Positions 1 to 8,406 of a DNA stretch of 30,535 bases are shown here, one piece after another; the stretch's first letter is position 1, and every line of letters starts with the position of its first letter. The notes below the pieces were generated by a model, which saw nothing but the letters and a program-made list of their open reading frames with translations, did no database searches and had not been told where the DNA came from. The position numbers and the translations under genes were made by a program. Source of the DNA: CBDHDN01 sp965261585 (GTDB taxonomy: Bacteria > Pseudomonadota > Alphaproteobacteria > UBA6615). The stretch covers positions 1 to 30,535 of the forward strand of contig CBDHDN010000011.1 of assembly GCA_965261585.1 (NCBI GenBank). The letters run 5' to 3'.

Positions 1-1223
1 CGCCGCCGCTCTCGGCCCGGATGCGCCCGCCATGGGCCTCGACCAGCCCCTTGCAGATGGCGAGGCCGAGGCCCGACGCGCCGGTCCCGGCCCCGCGCTC
101 GCCAACCGCGGCCCCGGAATACTTGCGGAACAGCTGCGCCAGGCGCTCGGGCGCGATGCCCCTGCCGTCGTCGGCAACCGAGACCGCGACATGCACCCCG
201 TCGCGCTCGGCGGCGATCCGGATCGGCGAGGACTCCGGCGCCTGCCGCGCGGCGTTCGCCAGCAGGTTGTTCAGCACCTGCTCGACGCGCTGGCGGTCGG
301 CCATGACGCGCGGCAGGTCCGGCGGCAGGTCGATCGTCACCGTGTGGCGCCCGCCGCCGGAGAGGAAGGTGGTGCGCGCCCGGTCGACCAGCGCCGCCAC
401 CTCCGAGGGCTCGGGCGAGACCGAGAGCATGCCGGTGTCGATGCGCCCGGCGTCGAGCAGGTCGGCGATCAGGCCGATCATGCGGTCGGCCTGATCGTCG
501 ACGATGCGGATGAACTCGCGGGTCTCGGCCGGCGCGAACTGCCGGAAGGTGCCGAGCAGCGCGCCGGTCGATCCCTTGATGGAGGTCAGCGGCACGCGCA
601 GCTCGTGGCTCACCATGCCGAGGAACTCGGCGCGCTGGCGCTCCAGCTCCTCGAGCGGCGCGAGGTCCTGCATGGTGACCACCACCGACGCGACGGCGCC
701 GTCCTCGGCGTGGATCGGGGTGGCGTTGACCAGCGTGGTCACGCTGCGCCCGTCGGGGACCGAGAGTGCAATTTCCTCGGCGCGCACCGTCTCCGCGCCG
801 CTCAGCGCGCCCGCGAGCGGGAGCTGGTCGAGGGCGATCTCGCGCCCGTCGGCGCGCCGGTAGGTGATGACCTCGAGCAGCTGCTCCGCAGACTGGCCGG
901 GAGCGCACAGGCTCTCGACGATCCGCATGGCCTCGCGGTTGAGCGAGACCGGGCGGCCGGTGCCGACGTCGAACACCACGACGCCGACCGGCGAGGTCTC
1001 GATCAGCGCCTCGAGGTCGGCCCGCGCCCGCTGCTCGGCGCGGTAGGTGCGCGCATTGGCGATCGCGGTCGCGGCCTGCGAGGCGAAGAGCACCAGGATC
1101 TCCTCGTCCTCGTCGGTGAAGGGCTCCCCGCCCTCCTTCTCCACGAGATAGAAGTTGCCGACATGGACGCCGCGATGGCGCATCGGCGTGCCCTGGAAGG
1201 TCTTCGACGGCAGCCGGTCGGTG
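1..1223 (-). repeat. Inverted repeat arm, left (1,223 bp)
   Basis: Positions 1-1223 are the reverse complement of 4094-5316 (the two coordinates sum to 5317). The predicted peptides from both arms are identical wherever compared. Homology stops at 1223/1224. The left arm then continues with more 5' kinase sequence, whereas the right arm meets the IS21 end. Since the window starts inside the repeat, the true length may be greater. Confidence 0.9.
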
Positions 1224-1522
1224 GGGAAGCCGAGCGCCTGCACATAGGCCGGGACGTCGGCGATCCGGAGCGGCCCCGGAAGGTCGCGGAAGTGCTCGAA
1301 GAGCCGCGGGCCCTCGGACCACTCCGCCATGGCCCGGTGCTGCTCCTCGGTGAAGCCCGAGGTGACGAAGTCCTGCGGCGCGCCCGCCTCGTCGATGGTG
1401 GCGATGGCGCCGAAGCGCGCGCCGGTCAGCGACCGGGCGCTCTCGACCACCTCGCGGAGCACCGTCTCGAGGTCGAGGCTCGCGCTGATCCGCAGGCTCG
1501 CCGCGCAGTTCGTCGGAAACGC
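1..1522 (-). pseudogene. Sensor histidine kinase (GAF-PAS-HisKA-HATPase), left copy, partial
   Basis: Read on the minus strand, the frame runs from 1522 off the left edge. It gives a GAF domain of about 160 residues, starting with LRISASLDLETVLREVVESA and typical of GAF sensor kinases. A PAS-like segment (SPVGVVVFDVGTGRPVSLNR), an H-box (SHELRVPLTSIKG), an N-box (LNNLLANAA) and the G1/G2 ATP-lid motifs (DDGRGIAPE, GLGLAICKG) follow. Such kinases autophosphorylate on the H-box histidine and pass the phosphate to a receiver aspartate. No good start is visible: an in-frame stop lies at 1525-1523 and the IS21 end begins at 1542, so the 5' end looks disrupted. A GTG in another frame overlaps that stop, so a frameshift near the N-terminus is an alternative. 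The C-terminus lies outside the window, so I cannot tell whether this copy also carries a response-regulator part. Confidence 0.8.
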
Positions 1523-1743
1523 TCACCGCCCGCGCCCCGGCTGTCAAACGGCTTTCAATATTGACCCCCGATCGGCGTGCAAAATTGACCCCCCTGAGCG
1601 GCACGGCGGAGGTTGTCCCGGTAGTCAATAGGGGGGACCCGCGCGGCTTCGTGTAGCGCCCTGCGCTACGCGGAGCGAAGCCGCGTGGGGGGTGCCTGTT
1701 GGCCCACCGGGGCAACCGGGCCGCAGGCACGGCCGGCGCAGGC

Positions 1744-2472
1744 TCAGGAGCGGTTCTTGAAGCGCCAGCTCTCGTTGCCGGTCTCGATGATCTCGCAATG
1801 ATGGGTGAGACGGTCGAGCAGCGCGATGGTCATCTTGGGGTCGCCGAAGACGGATGGCCATTCGCCGAAGGCGAGGTTGGTGGTGATGACGATCGAAGTG
1901 CGCTCGTAGAGCCGGCTCATGAGGTGGAAGAGCAGCTGCCCGCCGGCCTGAGCGAAGGGCAGGTAGCCGAGTTCGTCGAGGATGACGAAGTTGCGTCGGA
2001 CGAGCTGGTCTGCGGTGCGGCCCTGGCGCCCGGCACGGAGTTTGGCCTCGAGGTGGTTGACCAGGTCGACGACGTTGTAGCACCGGCCGCGTGCGCCCTT
2101 TCGGATGCAGGACCGCGCGATGGCGACGGCGAGATGGGTCTTGCCGGTGCCGGTGCCGCCGACCAGGACGATGTTGCGCTTGCCCTCCAGGAAGCCGCCG
2201 CCGGCGAGCTCCTGGATCAGGGGCTCGTTGACCGGCGAGGCGGCGAAGTCGAAGTCGGCCAGCTCCTTGGCCGTCGGCAGCCTGGCGGACGCCATCTGGT
2301 ACTTGATGGAGCGCGCCTGCTTGTCGGCGATCTCGACCTGCAGCAGCGTACCGATGATCTGCTGCACCGGATGGCGGCGCTTGAGCCCGTCGGCGAGGAT
2401 ATCGTCGTAGGCGGCGCGCATGCCTGCGAGCTTCAGCGCCGTCATCATCGCCAGCACCTCATGACGCTCCAT
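1744..2472 (-). CDS. istB: IS21 helper ATPase IstB
   Basis: This 242-residue AAA+ ATPase of the DnaC/IstB type assembles on target DNA and activates the IstA transposase. Walker A is GGTGTGKTH (residues 105-113) and Walker B is FVILDELGYL with D166-E167. The N-terminal region (MERHEVLAMMTALKLAGMRA) is the usual IstB helical domain. Length is normal for the family (about 240-260). The start at 2472 overlaps the end of istA by 14 bases, implying translational coupling. No damage is visible. Confidence 0.95.
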   Translation of the reverse strand: MERHEVLAMMTALKLAGMRAAYDDILADGLKRRHPVQQIIGTLLQVEIADKQARSIKYQMASARLPTAKELADFDFAASPVNEPLIQELAGGGFLEGKRNIVLVGGTGTGKTHLAVAIARSCIRKGARGRCYNVVDLVNHLEAKLRAGRQGRTADQLVRRNFVILDELGYLPFAQAGGQLLFHLMSRLYERTSIVITTNLAFGEWPSVFGDPKMTIALLDRLTHHCEIIETGNESWRFKNRS

Positions 2473-3973
2473 GACCGGCCTCCCTCAGGCTGTCATAGCG
2501 CTGGCAATCGGCAACCGGCTGGTGACGGAGTTGCAGGCCCTCGGGCGTCGGGATGGTTGCCGGCGGCGCCGGCTGGCGCTGCCGGGAGAGGATGTTGAGC
2601 ACGACGTCGGCGCTGCAGGCGCCGCAGTCGAGCGCTTCGGCGCAGGCCGCCTCGACCGCCTCCAGTCCGTCCTCCAGCACGGCCGCGAGCACCTTGACGA
2701 ACTGCCGGTCGCCGTCGTCGTGGCCCGCGAGCCGGGTTCGCAGGCGGCCGAGCGCGTTGGGCAACTGCCAGCCCTTGAAGGGCGCGCCATTGCGCAGCGC
2801 GCCGGGCTTCCTCGTCAGGATCGGCACGTAGTGCCACGGATCGTAGGCGACCTGGCCGCGCCCGAAGCTGCGGGGATGCTCGGCGACGATCTCGCCGTCC
2901 TGGCGGATGGCGATCCGATCGGCATAGGCCCGCACGTCCACCGGTCGCCCCACCGCGCGTGCCGCGACGCTGTACTGGTTGTTGTCGAAGCGCACCAGAC
3001 AGGTCTTGGAAACCGCTACCTCAGTGGCATGGAAACCGTCGAAGGGGCCGCGGTACGCCGTCAGGAAGGGCCGCTCCTCCTCGAACACCTGCCACACCGT
3101 CTTGCCCGGGATCGTCGGATGCGGATGCTTCTTGGCGTCCTTGATGCACCGATCCATCAGCCACTCGTTGATCTCGGCGTAGGAGCGGCCCCGCGGGCTG
3201 GGCACGAACAGGCGGCCGCGAACGTCACTCACCTGCCTCTCGACCTGCCCCTTCTCCCAGCCAGCCCCTGGCGTGCACGCCACAGGCTCCACCAGATGGT
3301 GGATACACATCTCCTGGAAGCGGCGGTTGTAGTCCCGCTTCTTGCCCACGAACACCGTGCTCACCGCCGTCTTCATGTTGTCGTAGATGCCTCGCCGGCA
3401 GACCCCGCCGAAGAAGCGGAAGGCGCGCTCATGCGCCTCGAACACCATCTCCTGGCTCTCGCGCGGGAAGCTCTGAACCAGCTGCATCCGGCTGTAGCAG
3501 AGCCGCATGTGCGCCGCCTTTACCCGGGTCGTCACACCCGACAGGCGCGCGTACTCGTGGCTCCAGTCGAACTGGTAGGCCTCGCCGGGATCGAAGCTCA
3601 GCGGCACAAAGGCCTGCGACGGCGACAACAGCCGCCACCGGCGCCGCCAGGCCCTGGCATAGCGCCGAACCGCGTCATAGCCGCTCTCATAGCCCAGCGA
3701 CGCAAGGTCTTCATGAATCCGCAGAAGAGACAGCCGATCCTTGCGTGCCTTCTTCTCGTTGGCCTCCAGTTGGCGCTCGAGCTCCTCCACCCACGGCCCC
3801 AGCTTCGGCATCGGCTGGATCTTGCGCTCGTAGCTGAACGAGGTCTCATCGCCCCGCACCACCTTGCGCACCGTGTTCTTCGAAACCCTCAAATCCCGGG
3901 CGATCTTCTTGATCGGAACGCCCCTCACCAGATGATCCCGACGGATCTTCACGATCGTTTCCACTACCAGCAT
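2459..3973 (-). CDS. istA: IS21 transposase IstA
   Basis: This 504-residue DDE transposase has an N-terminal helix-turn-helix (about residues 18-40, KKIARDLRVSKNTVRKVVRG). Its integrase core has D136 (FDWSHEY), D198 (YDNMKTAV) and E245 (KGQVERQV), spaced as in IS21 transposases. A C-terminal beta-barrel-like segment follows (NNQYSVAARAVGRPVDVRAY). The frame is open to 4027, but the ATG at 3973 is preferred: a purine-rich gggggag lies just before it and the protein then starts MLVVETIVKIRRDH, as relatives do. The gene looks intact, so with istB the element may be competent. Confidence 0.95.
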   Translation of the reverse strand: MLVVETIVKIRRDHLVRGVPIKKIARDLRVSKNTVRKVVRGDETSFSYERKIQPMPKLGPWVEELERQLEANEKKARKDRLSLLRIHEDLASLGYESGYDAVRRYARAWRRRWRLLSPSQAFVPLSFDPGEAYQFDWSHEYARLSGVTTRVKAAHMRLCYSRMQLVQSFPRESQEMVFEAHERAFRFFGGVCRRGIYDNMKTAVSTVFVGKKRDYNRRFQEMCIHHLVEPVACTPGAGWEKGQVERQVSDVRGRLFVPSPRGRSYAEINEWLMDRCIKDAKKHPHPTIPGKTVWQVFEEERPFLTAYRGPFDGFHATEVAVSKTCLVRFDNNQYSVAARAVGRPVDVRAYADRIAIRQDGEIVAEHPRSFGRGQVAYDPWHYVPILTRKPGALRNGAPFKGWQLPNALGRLRTRLAGHDDGDRQFVKVLAAVLEDGLEAVEAACAEALDCGACSADVVLNILSRQRQPAPPATIPTPEGLQLRHQPVADCQRYDSLREAGHGAS

Positions 3974-4093
3974 CTCCCCCTCACCTCGTCCGTCCAATGA
4001 CAAGGCGCGTTCATGGGCACAAACCATGGGGGGGTCAATTTTGGACGCCGATCACCCCCAATAGGGGGTCAATTTTCCACGCTTAACAACAGA

Positions 4094-5316
4094 CACCGAC
4101 CGGCTGCCGTCGAAGACCTTCCAGGGCACGCCGATGCGCCATCGCGGCGTCCATGTCGGCAACTTCTATCTCGTGGAGAAGGAGGGCGGGGAGCCCTTCA
4201 CCGACGAGGACGAGGAGATCCTGGTGCTCTTCGCCTCGCAGGCCGCGACCGCGATCGCCAATGCGCGCACCTACCGCGCCGAGCAGCGGGCGCGGGCCGA
4301 CCTCGAGGCGCTGATCGAGACCTCGCCGGTCGGCGTCGTGGTGTTCGACGTCGGCACCGGCCGCCCGGTCTCGCTCAACCGCGAGGCCATGCGGATCGTC
4401 GAGAGCCTGTGCGCTCCCGGCCAGTCTGCGGAGCAGCTGCTCGAGGTCATCACCTACCGGCGCGCCGACGGGCGCGAGATCGCCCTCGACCAGCTCCCGC
4501 TCGCGGGCGCGCTGAGCGGCGCGGAGACGGTGCGCGCCGAGGAAATTGCACTCTCGGTCCCCGACGGGCGCAGCGTGACCACGCTGGTCAACGCCACCCC
4601 GATCCACGCCGAGGACGGCGCCGTCGCGTCGGTGGTGGTCACCATGCAGGACCTCGCGCCGCTCGAGGAGCTGGAGCGCCAGCGCGCCGAGTTCCTCGGC
4701 ATGGTGAGCCACGAGCTGCGCGTGCCGCTGACCTCCATCAAGGGATCGACCGGCGCGCTGCTCGGCACCTTCCGGCAGTTCGCGCCGGCCGAGACCCGCG
4801 AGTTCATCCGCATCGTCGACGATCAGGCCGACCGCATGATCGGCCTGATCGCCGACCTGCTCGACGCCGGGCGCATCGACACCGGCATGCTCTCGGTCTC
4901 GCCCGAGCCCTCGGAGGTGGCGGCGCTGGTCGACCGGGCGCGCACCACCTTCCTCTCCGGCGGCGGGCGCCACACGGTGACGATCGACCTGCCGCCGGAC
5001 CTGCCGCGCGTCATGGCCGACCGCCAGCGCGTCGAGCAGGTGCTGAACAACCTGCTGGCGAACGCCGCGCGGCAGGCGCCGGAGTCCTCGCCGATCCGGA
5101 TCGCCGCCGAGCGCGACGGGGTGCATGTCGCGGTCTCGGTTGCCGACGACGGCAGGGGCATCGCGCCCGAGCGCCTGGCGCAGCTGTTCCGCAAGTATTC
5201 CGGGGCCGCGGTTGGCGAGCGCGGGGCCGGGACCGGCGCGTCGGGCCTCGGCCTCGCCATCTGCAAGGGGCTGGTCGAGGCCCATGGCGGGCGCATCCGG
5301 GCCGAGAGCGGCGGCG
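4094..5316 (+). repeat. Inverted repeat arm, right (1,223 bp)
   Basis: Reverse complement of 1-1223 with no difference noticed in the stretches compared. The arm begins 5 bases after the likely IS21 right end, so the junction between kinase homology and the element is sharp on this side. Confidence 0.9.
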
Positions 5317-5440
5317 TGGGCCTCGGCGCCCGCTTCACCTTCACGCTGCCGGTGGCAGGGGAGGCGGGCGCCGGCGCCCCCGGCCCCGGCCCCGGCCCCG
5401 GCATCCCCCTGGCCGGCCGGCGCCCCGGCAGGGACGCGAG
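4094..5440 (+). pseudogene. Sensor histidine kinase, right copy, N-terminally truncated and frameshifted
   Basis: Kinase coding resumes at 4094 directly after the IS21 end. It therefore lacks the first 100 or so residues of the GAF domain that the left copy still has. Numbered from the ATG at 4134, the phospho-acceptor is H193 (SHELR), the N-box lies near residues 305-310, DDG is at 338-340 and GLGL at 371-374. The kinase domain ends near FTFTLPVAG (about 5358). The same frame runs on to 5600 but only as nonsense opposite a genuine receiver domain in another frame. A (ccccgg)4 tract at about 5377-5402 between the two domains is the likely slippage site. I read this as the broken front part of a kinase/response-regulator fusion. 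Confidence 0.75.
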
Positions 5441-6127
5441 CCCGACCGCATCCTGGTGGTCGACGACGATCCGCAGACCCTGCGCCATGTCCGCGACACG
5501 CTGGCCGAGGCGGGCTATTTCCCGCTGGTCACCGGCGACCATGGCGCGCTCGGGCAGATCATCCGCACCGAGAGGCCCGCATTGGTCCTGCTCGACTTGA
5601 TGCTGCCCGGGACCGACGGCATCGAGCTGATGCAGACCGTCCCGGAGCTCGCCGACCTGCCGGTGATCTTCATCTCGGGCTACGGCCGCGACGAGACCAT
5701 CGCCCGGGCGCTCGAGGCCGGCGCGTCGGACTACATCGTCAAGCCCTTCTCGCCCACCGAGCTGACGGCGCGGATCCGGGCGGCCCTGCGCCGGCGCGCC
5801 GACCCCGAGCCGTTCGTGCTGGGCGATCTGGCCATCGACTACGACCGGTGCCGGGTGACGGTGGCCGGGCGCGAGGTCGAGCTCACCGCCACCGAGTACG
5901 AGCTGCTCCGCGTCCTCTCGCTCAACGCCGGACGGGTCACGACCTCCGAGACGCTGCTGAACCGGGTCTGGTCCGGGCGGGGCAACGGCGACACCAAGGT
6001 CGTGCGCGCCTTCGTCAAGCAGCTCCGCCAGAAGCTCGGCGACGATGCGGCGACCCCGGCCTGGATCTTCAACGTGCGCGGCGTCGGCTACCGCATGCCC
6101 CGGCCGGGCGCCCCGGGCGAGCCCTGA
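5441..6127 (+). CDS. OmpR-type response regulator (receiver + winged helix), probably the C-terminal part of a fused kinase
   Basis: The receiver begins RILVVDDDPQTLRHVRDTL, has the phospho-acceptor aspartate in LVLLDLMLPGTDG and the conserved lysine in IVKPFSPTEL. A Trans_reg_C winged helix follows (VELTATEYELLRVLSLNAGR ... RGVGYRMPRP), so the product should bind DNA under control of phosphorylation. There is no ATG upstream in this frame. The first GTG (5456) is inside the receiver's first strand. The frame is one base off the kinase frame. Both facts suggest this was the tail of a single kinase-receiver-winged-helix polypeptide and that a one-base loss separated them. The exact left limit is arbitrary. 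Confidence 0.75.
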   Translation, partial: PDRILVVDDDPQTLRHVRDTLAEAGYFPLVTGDHGALGQIIRTERPALVLLDLMLPGTDGIELMQTVPELADLPVIFISGYGRDETIARALEAGASDYIVKPFSPTELTARIRAALRRRADPEPFVLGDLAIDYDRCRVTVAGREVELTATEYELLRVLSLNAGRVTTSETLLNRVWSGRGNGDTKVVRAFVKQLRQKLGDDAATPAWIFNVRGVGYRMPRPGAPGEP

Positions 6128-6540
6128 CCTCGACAGCCCTGACCTCCGGCAACCCTGCGCGACATGGCCCTCGGACGGGACAGCCACCAGCCCGGATAGG
6201 CCGCGCTACCGGCGCGCGGCGTTTCAAGTCCGCAAATGCATCCGACGGCGATGGCCGAACGCGCCGCCGTACTCGAATCGAAAGAGGCTCCCTTGCGGTA
6301 GCACGACACCGATCGGCGCCGGTCCGTTCCCGATGCCATGCAAACCGCAGCGCGATCCATCGACAACGAATTGTCGACCGCACCTGCCGGCTCCGGCGCA
6401 GTATTGCCAAGTGGCTGTAGTCCGGGCTCCACCCCGTGCCGTGACTCCCCGGAAGGAACAGCGTAAGGCGCCGCCGGCTCCGGCGCTTTCGTCCCGACCT
6501 TCCCCGCGCGAACGGACGGACCGGAACCTGTCAACGACTT
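6128..6540. other. Intergenic stretch without a recognisable gene
   Basis: About 410 bases between the response regulator and the IS3-family element. Short frames exist on both strands but none has a family resemblance or a convincing ribosome-binding site. The only structure I see is a GC-rich hairpin at about 6467-6487 (ggcgccg / cggcgc) followed by only three T residues. It may be a weak terminator for plus-strand transcripts. Confidence 0.5.
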
Positions 6541-6561
6541 TGAGACACCGACGGTTTCTAT

Positions 6562-7563
6562 TTACTGACTCGTTTCTCCTGTTGTGGAAGTGGCGGGTGG
6601 GTTGATCCAGACGGCTTCGGGAAGCGGGGCGGGTTTCGGGGTGCCGTGGACGAAGCGTTCGGGGTGAAGGGCCCAGGCGGCTTGCAGGGTACGTGCGCGC
6701 TGAGCCAGCACATCCGGTGCCCGGTGATGATGGACATCATCGGGGGTGAGCATCGCGATCCCGGCATGGCGGTGCTCGGTGTTGTACCAGGGGAGGAACG
6801 ACCGGCAGAAGGCGATGGCGGCGGTAATGTCTTCGAAGCGCCCAGGGAAGCCGGGGTGATACTTCAGGGTCTTGAACTGCGCTTCGGAGAACGGGTTGTC
6901 ATCGCTGACCTGGGGGCGGCTCAGAGAGCGGGTGACCCCGAGGTCGGCGAGGAGTTGGGCGGTACACTTGCTGGTCATCGGCGCGCCGCGGTCCGAATGC
7001 AGGGTGAGCACCTGGGGCTCGATGCCTTGCTTGAGACAGGTTTCCTCGATCAGCGTCGCGGCGAGCGCGGCGTTCTCCCGATCGGCAACCATCCAGCCCA
7101 CGACGCAGCGGCTGAAGATGTCGAGCAAGACATAGAGGTAGAAGGACGTCCAGCGTTTGGGCCCCCGGAGCCGGGTGATATCCCAGGACCAGGTCTGGTT
7201 GGGGCCCGTGGCCACCAGCTCGGGCTTGGTGTAGCAGGGATGACTGCGCTGATTGCGCCGCTCTCGCACCGGCTGGTTCGCGGCCAGGATCCGGTACATC
7301 GTGCGCTCGGCGCACAGATACTGGCCTTCATCGAGCAGCGTCGCGACGACCTCGGCCGGTGACCGGTCGACGAAGCGCGGGCTGGCGAGCACGTCGAGGA
7401 CGTGCGCGCGTTCGGACGCACACAGGGCCCGGGCGGGCGTAGGACGGGGCTGCTGATGCCCGGGAGCGGGCCTCTGACGACGGTAGAAGGAAGCCCGTGG
7501 CACCCCCAGCGCTCGGCACGCCGGCGCCACGCCGACCTGCGATGCGAGCGGCTGGACGGCCAT
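6562..7563 (-). CDS. IS3-family transposase OrfB (rve integrase core)
   Basis: A 333-residue protein with an HTH_21-like N-terminal half (SPAEVVATLLDEGQYLCAERTM) and an rve catalytic core. The DDE residues are D128 (WSWDITRL), D191 (LHSDRGAPM) and E227 (NPFSEAQFKTLK). The end holds the usual IS3 segment WYNTEHRHAGIAMLTPDDVH. The start ATG at 7563 overlaps the orfA stop by one base (TGATG), so it is probably translated by stop-start coupling rather than as the frameshift fusion typical of many IS3 elements. The gene looks complete. Confidence 0.93.
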   Translation of the reverse strand: MAVQPLASQVGVAPACRALGVPRASFYRRQRPAPGHQQPRPTPARALCASERAHVLDVLASPRFVDRSPAEVVATLLDEGQYLCAERTMYRILAANQPVRERRNQRSHPCYTKPELVATGPNQTWSWDITRLRGPKRWTSFYLYVLLDIFSRCVVGWMVADRENAALAATLIEETCLKQGIEPQVLTLHSDRGAPMTSKCTAQLLADLGVTRSLSRPQVSDDNPFSEAQFKTLKYHPGFPGRFEDITAAIAFCRSFLPWYNTEHRHAGIAMLTPDDVHHHRAPDVLAQRARTLQAAWALHPERFVHGTPKPAPLPEAVWINPPATSTTGETSQ

Positions 7564-8051
7564 CAGCAGTCCTTCCCGTGTTCGAGGCTGAATCCCAGCA
7601 GCCCGGCAACTTTTCCCTGGACGTCCAGGATCGTATGGGCGGTATGCAGCTCCTTCTCCAGCCGAGCCACTTTCGCCTCGAGCTCGTGCACCTTCGCGCT
7701 GAGGGGGTTGCGCTCGGCGGGCTTCCGACCGCGTTTGCTCGGGGTCAGGCCTTGAAGCGACCCCTCACGCCGCGCCCTGCGCCATTCCGTCAGATGGGAG
7801 CTGTACAGCCCCTCGCGGCGAAGCAGCCGGCCCACCTCGCCGGGCTGCGTGCAGCTCTCTGCCTCCTCCAGAATCCGCAGTCGATACTGCGCGGTGAACT
7901 TGCGCCTCTTCGGCTTGGCCACGACCTCCGGGTCCGGCGTTGGCCGCGCGTGGCTGGCTCCGGCCCCGGGGGCCTCGTCGCGACGCTCCTCGACCCCCAG
8001 GGCCGGAGCGTCCATCTCTTGCAATGTCATCGATCCTCTCTCTGCGGTCAT
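7563..8051 (-). CDS. IS3-family transposase OrfA (HTH + leucine-zipper-like)
   Basis: A 162-residue protein. After a variable first 45 residues comes the transposase_8-type helix-turn-helix (KRRKFTAQYRLRILEEAESC ... EVGRLLRREGLYSSHLTEWR). A coiled-coil-like end follows (KVHELEAKVARLEKELHTAH). OrfA recognises the IS ends. An internal start, for example the methionine at residue 8, is equally possible. Confidence 0.88.
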   Translation of the reverse strand: MTAERGSMTLQEMDAPALGVEERRDEAPGAGASHARPTPDPEVVAKPKRRKFTAQYRLRILEEAESCTQPGEVGRLLRREGLYSSHLTEWRRARREGSLQGLTPSKRGRKPAERNPLSAKVHELEAKVARLEKELHTAHTILDVQGKVAGLLGFSLEHGKDC

Positions 8052-8103
8052 TGGTATTCACCTCCACCGCCCTACAGTAATTCCAAGGGGGGCCGGTGTC
8101 TCA

Positions 8104-8278
8104 GTGAGGTTGGCAGAGACGGGACGCCCCTCGCGCGACCGCGTTGCCATCCGGAGCCAATTGCGTTCAGGGAGGGTCAGTCGATTGATGAAATCCGCAT
8201 TCGTCTTGATTACAACTTTCCCTGCTAACAAATATTATAGTTATTTTACAACACATTATATTTATTCTCTGTCTTAGT
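8104..8278. other. Short junction segment including an AT-rich patch
   Basis: Between the IS3 right end and the first visible WD40 codons. Positions about 8186-8275 are strikingly AT-rich (for example aaatattatagttatttta) against a GC-rich background. The frame of the downstream WD40 gene is open from about 8210 but contains no ATG, GTG or TTG. The gene's real 5' part is therefore absent, or the start lies in replaced sequence. No gene is recognisable here. Confidence 0.6.
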
Positions 8279-8398
8279 GACGCTGAGACTGGCAACGAGC
8301 TACTCGAGCTCCTGGGCCACGACTCCGGTGTGGCGAGTGTTTCCTTCAGCCCTGACGGAACACTCCTTGCGACGGGTTCGCTCGACAGCACCGCACGG

Positions 8399-8406
8399 CT
8401 GTGGGA
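8399..8406. repeat. Target-site duplication of the ISKra4-family element, left copy
   Basis: The sequence ctgtggga immediately before the element is repeated at 10063-10070 immediately after it. It encodes the LW(D/E) end of a WD40 repeat. Confidence 0.9.

Larger units (their letters stand above)
1542..4088 (-). mobile_element. IS21-family insertion sequence
   Basis: The element carries istA and istB in the usual order with overlapping ends. Its ends hold repeated attgacccccc motifs: 1556-1591 on the left and, inverted, 4029-4077 on the right. Such motif arrays are the multiple terminal repeats IstA binds in IS21 elements. The outer ends start TGTCAAACGG (left, 1542) and, reversed, TGTTAAGCGTGG (right, 4088), fitting the TG...CA rule. 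The right limit could be up to 5-7 bases further, where kinase homology resumes at 4094. No target duplication is seen: the left flank ccccggc does not match the right flank acagaca. Both flanks are kinase sequence in opposite orientation, so this is not a simple insertion. Confidence 0.85.
6541..8103 (-). mobile_element. IS3-family insertion sequence
   Basis: A 1,563-bp element with orfA and orfB on the minus strand. The terminal inverted repeats begin TGAGACACCG at 6541 and, reversed, at 8103; after a gap both ends share TTACTG. No 3-4 bp target duplication is present (ctt on the left, gtg on the right), so the flanks have probably been rearranged since insertion. Confidence 0.85.

Noticed and set aside
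32..1564. A 510-codon open frame on the plus strand opposite the kinase
   Set aside because: It is arginine/glutamate-rich, has no family resemblance and mirrors the kinase on the other strand; an antisense shadow of GC-rich coding sequence.
2471..4000. A long plus-strand frame opposite istA
   Set aside because: The minus strand encodes a complete IstA with all catalytic residues; the plus-strand product has no recognisable domain.
6128..6540. A tRNA or small RNA between the response regulator and the IS3 element
   Set aside because: I could not fold a cloverleaf or find a CCA end or T-loop motif; only a weak hairpin is present.
7561..7565. Programmed frameshift between orfA and orfB of the IS3 element
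   Set aside because: The genes meet as TGATG with no A-rich slippery run, so stop-start coupling explains them better.
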